DNA from: Arthrobacter crystallopoietes
GTDB lineage: Bacteria > Actinomycetota > Actinomycetes > Actinomycetales > Micrococcaceae
Direction of reading: 5' to 3'
Length of the DNA stretch: 64,000 nucleotides
Assembly (NCBI RefSeq): GCF_017603825.1
Contig: NZ_CP072014.1
Coordinates: 4,154,001 to 4,218,000 of the forward strand
The notes under the pieces were generated by a model, which saw only the letters and a program-made list of their open reading frames with translations, was not told the DNA's origin and searched no databases. The position numbers and the translations under genes are program-made. Positions 57,943 through 64,000 of this stretch are shown here, piece after piece (position 1 is the stretch's first letter; each line of letters starts with the position of its first letter).

Positions 57943-60258
57943 CTATTCGGCCGGGACACTGATCGAGGTATCGCTGCCGGCGCTCAATGTGATCGCCACT
58001 TCCTGCCGGTACTTCAAGGAGCTGCCCGGGGTCGGAGTCTGCGCGGTCACCGTATCCGGCGTGTACAGCGGATTCTCCTTGGCCGGCTCTTTATTAATCA
58101 CCGGCGTCAGGTTGTTCCGCAGCAGCACCGTGATGGCTTCGTCTACCTTCAGACCGCGCACGTCGGGAATGGCTTTGGCAGTAACTGTCCCTACCCCGAC
58201 GGGCGCCGATTCGGGCAACGGAACCGCCGGCAGTCCCTTGTGCGCACCTTCCATCGTGGCCTTCCAGACGGGCCCGGCCACCTCCGAACCGGTGAGATCG
58301 TAGAAGGTGGTCCCGTAGGCGTCGACTTCGTCCAGTGGATACTGGCCGCCGCCGCGCGGGTCGCCGAGCCACACCGCCGTCGAGAACTGCGGCGTCATCC
58401 CCACGATCCAGTTGGCGGAGAAATCGTTGGTGGTGCCCGTTTTGGCCCCTGCCTCGCGGCCCTTGAGTTTGCCCATGCCCGAGAGAGTGCCGCCGGACTT
58501 GAACGGCTCTTTCAGAGCGTCCGCGACCGTATCTGCAACGCCCGGATCAATCCCCTGGTGGCAGTCGGCATCGGGAACCGGGATCTTCTCGCCGGTATCG
58601 CTGCGGACCCCGGCAACCACCGTGACCGGTTTGCATACAACGCCGCCGCTGACGAAGGAGGCGTAAGCGTTGGCCATTTCGAGCGGCGAAATCTCATACG
58701 CTCCTAGTGCCAAGGAGGCTTCCCGGCCGCTGAGCTTGTCCGTGGGCAGAGACGTCACTCCCAGCATTTCGGCAAACTTTGCCACGTCCACCACTCCGGT
58801 CTGTTCGATCAGCCGAACGAAGTACACGTTGATGGATTTGCGGATGGCCTCGTAGGCGTCGACGCTGCCGTGGTTGATGTATCCGTAGTTGTGGAATCCC
58901 TCCACCGGATCATCTAGCGACGGCGAGTAGTACGGTCCGTTCGCCGAGTAACGCTGCGAGGCAGGAACCCCCTGGCTCAGGGCCGTGCCCAGCACAATCG
59001 GCTTCATCGAGGAACCGACTTGGAACTCGCTGGTGGCGTAAACCACCTCGGTTGCCCCCTTACCCTTGCCCCACTTCCGGTTCTGGGTGATGGCAGCAAT
59101 ATGGCCGGTTCCCGGTTCAACGACGGCGACGCCGAGGGCGGCTCGGTTCTTATCGCCCAGCGCTTTGGTCACCGCTTTCCGGGACGATTCCATGGCCTGC
59201 CGGTCCAACCCTGTCGTCAGGGTCATCCCGCCTCGGGATAGCCGGTCCGCCCTTTGCTCGGGTGTGGCTCCGAAGGCCGGATTGGTCAGAATTTCCTCGC
59301 GGACAAGATGGCAGTAGAAGGGATACTCCGAGTCGCCGCAACTGGAGGGAACAGATCCGCGGTCGATGCCCAAGGGCGCTTCCCGAGCGGCATCCGCTTC
59401 TTCGGCGGTGATCGTCCCCCGTCGCTCCAGCACGGAGAGCACGGTGTTCCGCCGCATCGTCGCCGCTTCCGGATGGACCACCGGATCATAAACTGCCGGT
59501 CCCTTGAGCATGCCCACCAGCAACGCCGATTGCGTCAGGTTGAGTTTAGATGCCGAAGTGTTGAAGTAGATCCGGGCAGCGGCCTCGATGCCGTAGGCGC
59601 GGTTGCCGAAATATACCGCGTTGACGTACATCTTCAGGATTTCGTCCTTGCTCAGCTGCTGTTCGAGCCGGACCGCGTACTTCGATTCCCGGATTTTCGC
59701 GTTGTAGGTTTCTCCCACGGCCACCGATTCTTCGGTTTCGTCGCGCGCGTTGTTGACCAGGATGTTCTGGACCAGCTGCTGGGTGAGGGTCGAGGCTCCT
59801 TGCTGGCTGGCATTGACAACGTTGTTCACGAACGCCCGCGTAATACCGTACGGGTCCACTCCGTTGTGCTCGTAGAAGCGTGCGTCTTCAGTATCGATCA
59901 GTGTCTCGAGGAACGTCGGCGACACATCGTCGACGTCGATGTCTATCCGGTTCTCGCTGTAGAAGCGGGCGAACTCCTTGCCGTCTTTGTCCAGCAGCAC
60001 AGTGTGTTGGGGCAATGAGCGCTCCAGCGGCAGGTCCTCGGGTAGTTCCTCCCAGAGGCTCACCAGACTATTCGCTCCGGCCGAGACCGCAACGGCTCCC
60101 GGCGCGACCAGCGTCCCAGCGCTTAGCGCAACAACCGCCACGGCTCCGGCCCACACGGCCAGCCGTGCCGGCCAGGCACGCTCCTTCTCCGGATAACCCG
60201 ACCGAGCAGACCCCATAAGTTCATGGAGACTTGTCAATGCCGCGTTTTTTCGTCCCAT
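57943..60258 (-). CDS. Class A penicillin-binding protein with PASTA domain
   Basis: Bifunctional peptidoglycan glycosyltransferase/transpeptidase (PonA-like), 771 residues. One membrane helix near residue 40; the GT51 domain has the catalytic Glu in LIDTEDARFYEHNGVDPYGI and GASTLTQQLVQN. The transpeptidase motifs are SxxK in VGSSMKPIVLG, SxN in RKSINVYF and KTG in AGAKTGTTND. A single PASTA domain ends it (AIPDVRGLKVDEAITVLLRN). CAGGAG precedes ATG 60258. Confidence 0.95.
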   Translation of the reverse strand: MGRKNAALTSLHELMGSARSGYPEKERAWPARLAVWAGAVAVVALSAGTLVAPGAVAVSAGANSLVSLWEELPEDLPLERSLPQHTVLLDKDGKEFARFYSENRIDIDVDDVSPTFLETLIDTEDARFYEHNGVDPYGITRAFVNNVVNASQQGASTLTQQLVQNILVNNARDETEESVAVGETYNAKIRESKYAVRLEQQLSKDEILKMYVNAVYFGNRAYGIEAAARIYFNTSASKLNLTQSALLVGMLKGPAVYDPVVHPEAATMRRNTVLSVLERRGTITAEEADAAREAPLGIDRGSVPSSCGDSEYPFYCHLVREEILTNPAFGATPEQRADRLSRGGMTLTTGLDRQAMESSRKAVTKALGDKNRAALGVAVVEPGTGHIAAITQNRKWGKGKGATEVVYATSEFQVGSSMKPIVLGTALSQGVPASQRYSANGPYYSPSLDDPVEGFHNYGYINHGSVDAYEAIRKSINVYFVRLIEQTGVVDVAKFAEMLGVTSLPTDKLSGREASLALGAYEISPLEMANAYASFVSGGVVCKPVTVVAGVRSDTGEKIPVPDADCHQGIDPGVADTVADALKEPFKSGGTLSGMGKLKGREAGAKTGTTNDFSANWIVGMTPQFSTAVWLGDPRGGGQYPLDEVDAYGTTFYDLTGSEVAGPVWKATMEGAHKGLPAVPLPESAPVGVGTVTAKAIPDVRGLKVDEAITVLLRNNLTPVINKEPAKENPLYTPDTVTAQTPTPGSSLKYRQEVAITLSAGSDTSISVPAE

Positions 60259-60462
60259 CTAGTACTCCTGACGACTGCGAACGCAGATCTGGCAAGACCA
60301 CGTCACTGTGGCCACCGGCGAGCGGTATGTACAGAGTACGTCCTCGCACCTCGTGCACAAGGGAATGTTGCCGCAGTGTTGTAAGACGCCCGAAATGTGA
60401 CGTAATTGACATCTGGGACATATGAGACAGAGGGAAATAAGCCGATGGATCGGCAAGTAAAA

Positions 60463-60498
60463 ATCCCCGGAACCTCACAGTAGTGAAGTTCCGGGGAT
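60463..60498 (-). terminator. Terminator after tRNA-Tyr
   Basis: ATCCCCGGAAC (60463-60473) pairs with GTTCCGGGGAT (60488-60498); TTTTT follows on the minus strand. Confidence 0.85.
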
Positions 60499-60509
60499 CT
60501 TACGTCCGG

Positions 60510-60591
60510 TGGCAGATGAGGGATTCGAACCCCCGTAGGCATTGCCAGCTGATTTACAGTCAGCCCCCTTTGGCCGCTCGGGTAATCTGCC
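60510..60591 (-). tRNA. trnY: tRNA-Tyr (GTA anticodon)
   Basis: 82-nt class II tRNA. Acceptor GGCAGAT/ATCTGCC, anticodon arm CTGACTGTAAATCAG, a long variable arm and T-loop TTCGAAT. Discriminator A; CCA is not fully encoded. Confidence 0.96.
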
Positions 60592-60693
60592 GAACGTCTT
60601 CATTGAAGACCGCCTCCGTAAGTGGAAGCAAGATAACCTTACAGAAGATCGGGCCGAGAATCGAATCGAGCTCCTAACCCCCTGTTTCCCGGG

Positions 60694-61068
60694 CTAAAAC
60701 CCGCGATCAATACGGGAGGCCAGCTGGGCAATGAAGCCCTCCGCCTGCCGCTGCGTCACCATCCTCCAGGCAACGGCCTGGTCCATCTCGGCACGCAGTC
60801 CCGCCAACCGCTGCTCACGTTTGGACTCCTGCTGGCCGCCGGCGAATCGGGCATCCGCAAGCCGCTTCTCCAGCAGATCGGATTCCCGCCGGACGAATGT
60901 GCCGGTTCCGGCCACGGCGAGATGGGAATGCACTGCATTCACCGTTGATGAACTTGCCTCTGCCGGCCCGGAACCGATAACCGTCAGGGTAGCCACCGTT
61001 GCGGCCGTCAGGAATGAGCCGGCGGCTACCCTCATCGAACGGACAAGATAGCGCTGGCGGCTGGACAT
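60694..61068 (-). CDS. Small exported protein of unknown function
   Basis: 124 residues from ATG 61068 with AGGAG 7 nt upstream. The signal peptide is about residues 1-40 (VRSMRVAAGSFLTAATVATL, ending with a likely cut after AEA), followed by a helical, basic mature part (RRESDLLEKRLADARFAGGQ). No motif recognised. Confidence 0.72.
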   Translation of the reverse strand: MSSRQRYLVRSMRVAAGSFLTAATVATLTVIGSGPAEASSSTVNAVHSHLAVAGTGTFVRRESDLLEKRLADARFAGGQQESKREQRLAGLRAEMDQAVAWRMVTQRQAEGFIAQLASRIDRGF

Positions 61069-61238
61069 CGGCTGTCTCCTCATATGCTTCGCTTGGTGAA
61101 TCAATTATTCGAGTCTTTCGCCGGAAGATGGATAGGGACTGAGCACATCCTGAGTAGGGGCTGTGAAGATTCCGGCCGGGTCTGAGGACAGACAGTAGGC
61201 TAGTGGCAGAGTACGTTTCCCACACCCAAGGAGGAACC

Positions 61239-61730
61239 ATGGCCAGTGAGTCATCATTCGACGTCGTCAGCAAGGTAGATACCCAGGAAGTTGCCAATGC
61301 CCTCAACCAGGCGCAGAAGGAGATCGCACAGCGGTACGACTTCAAGGGTGTAGGCGCAGAGGTGGACTTCAGCGGCGAGAAGATTCTGATGAAGGCCAAC
61401 TCCGAAGAACGGGTCAAGGCCGTCCTGGATGTCCTCCAGTCCAAGCTGGTCAAGCGGGGCATCTCGCTGAAGTCCCTCGACGCCGGCGAGCCGTACGCTT
61501 CCGGCAAGGAGTACCGGATCGAGGCCTCGATCAAGGAGGGCATCGCCCAGGATCAGGCCAAGAAGATCTCCAAGCTCATCCGCGATGAGGGCCCCAAGGG
61601 AGTGAAGGCCCAGATCCAGGGCGATGAGCTACGTGTGAGTTCCAAGTCGCGGGACGACCTGCAGTCAGTCATGGGGATGCTGAAGTCAGCTGACCTGGAC
61701 GTAGATCTCCAGTTCATCAACTACCGATAG
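61239..61730 (+). CDS. YajQ-family nucleotide-binding protein
   Basis: 163 residues. [20 protein letters not shown] and [20 protein letters not shown] are the YajQ hallmarks; relatives bind nucleic acids or cyclic di-GMP. ATG 61239 follows AAGGAGG; the upstream GTG at 61203 is not used. Confidence 0.93.
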   Translation: MASESSFDVVSKVDTQEVANALNQAQKEIAQRYDFKGVGAEVDFSGEKILMKANSEERVKAVLDVLQSKLVKRGISLKSLDAGEPYASGKEYRIEASIKEGIAQDQAKKISKLIRDEGPKGVKAQIQGDELRVSSKSRDDLQSVMGMLKSADLDVDLQFINYR

Positions 61731-61791
61731 CACCTCTCGGCGCGGCGGCGTTGTCGCGCTGCCGCGCCAAGTCCGCCCCACGGCCTGATGC

Positions 61792-62466
61792 TTACAGGTC
61801 TTCCCGGGCAGGAACCGGATCACCCGTCGGCCCGTCGGTCAACGCATCCGTCAACTCGGCCCCACCCACGGCCTGGCCCATCCAGGTCAATGCCCTCCAG
61901 CCGTTGGCCAGGCTGCCTTCAAGCACAACCACGCCGGTGTTGCTGAGAATCTGGCGCGCAACAAACGAAACACCCAGGTTTCCTGCCCTCGCTCCGGCCC
62001 AGCTTCGGATCATGGCTCCGTGGCTGAAAATGGCGGCAGTTGCCAGCCCTGCGGCCTCGGCCTCGGCGACCACCTCATCGAAACGGCCGAACGTCTCGTG
62101 GCCGTCCGGCCCGCCCGGCATCCGCCGGTCCAGCTCTCCACCGGACCAGGCGAAAACAGTGGTCATATAGGTCCGCACCGATTCGATGTCGCCGAGCATC
62201 TCGAGCTGTCCGGCGGAGATCTCCTTCACGCCGTCGCGGATTTCAACGTCCAGTTGCATCCCGGTGGCAAGCGGCGAGGCGGTCAGCTGGGTACGGATCG
62301 CTGTGGAGGCGAACAGCGCATCGATCGGCTCGCCGTCGAGCGCCTTTTGCAGTGCCCGGGCCTGCTTGTGGCCCAGCCTGGTCAGCTCCGGTCCGGGAAC
62401 CGCAGTGTCCAGCAGCCCCTTGACATTCGACGGCGTTTGGCCATGGCGGATCAGCAGCAGGCGCAT
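61792..62466 (-). CDS. Histidine phosphatase family protein
   Basis: 224 residues of the phosphoglycerate-mutase-like superfamily. The phospho-His motif is LLLIRHGQTPSNVKGLLDTA (RHG), with a second His in AAIFSHGAMIRSW. The charged insertion of true PGM is absent, so phosphatase activity is likelier. AAGGAG precedes ATG 62466. Substrate unknown. Confidence 0.9.
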   Translation of the reverse strand: MRLLLIRHGQTPSNVKGLLDTAVPGPELTRLGHKQARALQKALDGEPIDALFASTAIRTQLTASPLATGMQLDVEIRDGVKEISAGQLEMLGDIESVRTYMTTVFAWSGGELDRRMPGGPDGHETFGRFDEVVAEAEAAGLATAAIFSHGAMIRSWAGARAGNLGVSFVARQILSNTGVVVLEGSLANGWRALTWMGQAVGGAELTDALTDGPTGDPVPAREDL

Positions 62467-62478
62467 CTGGTCCGCTCC

Positions 62479-63345
62479 TTAGCCAAGGGTCCTACCCGCC
62501 ATGCGTTCCAGCCGGGCCACCCGGTCGTCCATCGGCGGATGGGTGCTGAACATCTTCTTGAGTCCGCCGCCGCGGAACGGGTTGGCGATCATGAGGTGGC
62601 TGGTGTTGACCAGTTTCTGGTCCTGAGGCAAGGGCGCCTGCTGGGTGCCGTACTGCAGTTTGCGCAGAGCCGAAGCAAGCGCCAGCGGATCGTCAGTCAA
62701 CTGCGCCCCGTCTTCATCGGCGTCGTATTCGCGGGTGCGGCTGATGGACATCTGGATCAGCATGGCGGCAACCGGTGCCAGCAGCGACATGGCGAGCAGG
62801 GCAATGGGGTTGGCGTTGCGGTCCCGGCCGCCGAAGAACAGCATGAACTGGGCAACCGACGTGATGACTCCGGCCACGGCGGCTGCCACCGAGGACGTGA
62901 GGATGTCGCGGTTGTAGACGTGCATCAGTTCGTGGCCGAGCACCCCGCGCAGCTCCCGCTCAGTGAGCAGGCGGAGGATGCCCTCAGTGCAGCAAACCGC
63001 CGAGTTCTGCGGGTTGCGGCCGGTGGCGAAGGCGTTCGGCGCCTGCGTGGGCGAGACGTACAGCCGCGGCATCGGCTGGTTGGCGCGGGTGGATAGTTCG
63101 CGGACGATCCGGTACATCTGAGGCTGCTGCTGCTCGGTGACCGGGTATGCGTGCATGGCGCGGATAGCCAACTTGTCGCTGTTCCAGTAGCTGTAGGCCG
63201 TGGTGCCGACACCGATCAGGGCCATAATCCAGATCCAGCTGCTGCTGCCCGTGCCGCTGGCCAGCAGGGCACCGATGCCCAGCAGGATCGCAAACAGCAC
63301 GCCGAGCAAGCCGGCTGTCTTCAAACCGTTGAAATGATTGTGCAC
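62479..63345 (-). CDS. htpX: HtpX-family membrane metalloprotease
   Basis: 288-residue zinc protease for membrane protein quality control. GTG 63345 (VHNHFNGLKTAGLLGVLFAI) has AAGGAGA upstream. Two N-terminal helices precede SPTQAPNAFATGRNPQNSAV, the zinc motif HELMHVYNRDILTSS (about 137-151), two more helices and the third ligand in REYDADEDGAQLTDDP. It is 12 nt upstream of the phosphatase gene on the same strand. Confidence 0.95.
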   Translation of the reverse strand: MHNHFNGLKTAGLLGVLFAILLGIGALLASGTGSSSWIWIMALIGVGTTAYSYWNSDKLAIRAMHAYPVTEQQQPQMYRIVRELSTRANQPMPRLYVSPTQAPNAFATGRNPQNSAVCCTEGILRLLTERELRGVLGHELMHVYNRDILTSSVAAAVAGVITSVAQFMLFFGGRDRNANPIALLAMSLLAPVAAMLIQMSISRTREYDADEDGAQLTDDPLALASALRKLQYGTQQAPLPQDQKLVNTSHLMIANPFRGGGLKKMFSTHPPMDDRVARLERMAGRTLG

Positions 63346-63450
63346 CGCGTCAGATCTCCTTCTACGCCGGCCGTCGATGACCAGCGTGGCACGCCCAGCC
63401 ATCTTCTGACCAGGCACTCCGTATAACGTACAGCGGCGGCGGCGTGTTCC

Positions 63451-64000
63451 TTACGGCTCGGGGTTCCTTTCGTCATAGCAGGCAAAGCGCGGCTGCCATT
63501 TATGCAGCAGCCAGACCGCCAGCATGCACGCCAGTCCCCCGGCGACGGCCGCGAACCCCTCGCCCAGCCACTCGCCGTTCCCGCCGGCCACCGCGTCCCC
63601 GAGCCGCGGTCCGCCGGCAACGACGACGATGAAGATGCCCTGGAGCCGGCCCCGCATGGCGTCCGGTGTCGCCGACTGCAGAATGGTATTGCGGAACACG
63701 CCGCTGACAGTATCCGCCGCCCCTGCCACCATCAGGCAGGCCACCGCCGGAACCAACCAGGTTCTGATGCTTCCATCCACCGCTGCTTCGGCCTTGCCGG
63801 CAAGAACGACGACGGCGCCAAAGGCCGTTACCGCGGCTCCCCACACTGCCACGCACCACAGCACTGCCAAGCCTTGCCGGCGGATCTGGCCCAACGGCCC
63901 GGAGAAGAGAGCCGCGAGAAACGCGCCCGCAGCAACCGCTGCCAGCAGGATTCCCGCCGTCGCTTCCCCACCGCCGATGACCACTGCGCCGATGGCTGGC
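63451..64000 (-). CDS. MFS-like transporter, N-terminus beyond window
   Basis: The last 183 or so residues of a membrane transporter. About four helices are seen, with the cytoplasmic signature FRNTILQSATPDAMRGRLQG between them, a pattern of drug-efflux or sugar MFS proteins. The frame stays open to the window edge, so the start is outside. Substrate unknown. Confidence 0.8.
   Translation of the reverse strand, partial: PAIGAVVIGGGEATAGILLAAVAAGAFLAALFSGPLGQIRRQGLAVLWCVAVWGAAVTAFGAVVVLAGKAEAAVDGSIRTWLVPAVACLMVAGAADTVSGVFRNTILQSATPDAMRGRLQGIFIVVVAGGPRLGDAVAGGNGEWLGEGFAAVAGGLACMLAVWLLHKWQPRFACYDERNPEP

Noticed and set aside
60259-60456. Cys-rich 65-codon frame with several CxxC pairs before the PBP gene
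   Set aside because: It looks like a zinc ribbon, but it starts with TTG, has no ribosome site, uses rare ATA, TTA and AGA codons, and lacks Gly after the CxxC knuckles. The region is more likely the PBP promoter.

Overview
High-GC (roughly two-thirds G+C by eye) actinobacterial chromosome. The secE-nusG-rplK-rplA-rplJ-rplL-rpoB order, mycothiol synthase beside a GlnR-type regulator, ppk followed by a mutT1-type Nudix/phosphatase fusion, UPF0336 and MaoC hydratases near tRNA-Thr/tRNA-Met, and many GTG starts and apparently leaderless genes all fit Actinobacteria. Protein character suggests Micrococcaceae (Arthrobacter-like); this is inference. No phage, transposase, integrase or CRISPR array was seen, so the window is mostly core chromosome.

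Layout. 1-10.7 kb: transcription and translation core on the minus strand (tRNA-Trp, secE, nusG, rplK, rplA, rplJ, rplL, 5' part of rpoB), interrupted by plus-strand thiolase and ybaK and by a double-GNAT gene and a small membrane protein. 11-16.5 kb: aspartate aminotransferase, then a LiaFSR-like envelope-stress locus (PspC-domain histidine kinase and NarL regulator facing a three-gene PspC membrane operon). 16.7-22.1 kb: phosphofructokinase, GNAT, YgfZ, nitrobindin-like protein, membrane proteins, GlnR-type regulator. 22.2-30.2 kb: mshD, ppk, mutT1, ferritin with a DtxR/IdeR-like box, thyA-folA, a small GNAT, asd. 30.4-35.8 kb: two tandem paralogous unknown genes, murB with two hot-dog hydratases, a DUF2797-type protein, a PfpI protease, tRNA-Met and tRNA-Thr.

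35.9-44.2 kb holds the most interesting locus: seven minus-strand genes whose ends overlap or abut (three glycosyltransferases, one fused ABC exporter, two aminoglycoside-phosphotransferase-fold kinases, one small exported Pro-rich protein with an Asp/Trp tail). The arrangement suggests a dedicated pathway that makes and exports a glycoconjugate which I cannot match to a described system. 44.4-64 kb: DEAD-box RNA helicase with a long leader, fadH-padR, MOSC protein, AGCS symporter, metB-cbs transsulfuration genes, AlkA-like glycosylase, thioredoxin, a class A PBP with a co-transcribed large exported protein, tRNA-Tyr, YajQ, a histidine phosphatase, HtpX and the end of an MFS-like transporter.

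Many intergenic hairpins act as terminators between convergent genes, and about a dozen genes have a TANNNT hexamer 5-7 nt before the start codon and no convincing Shine-Dalgarno, the arrangement of leaderless mRNAs.
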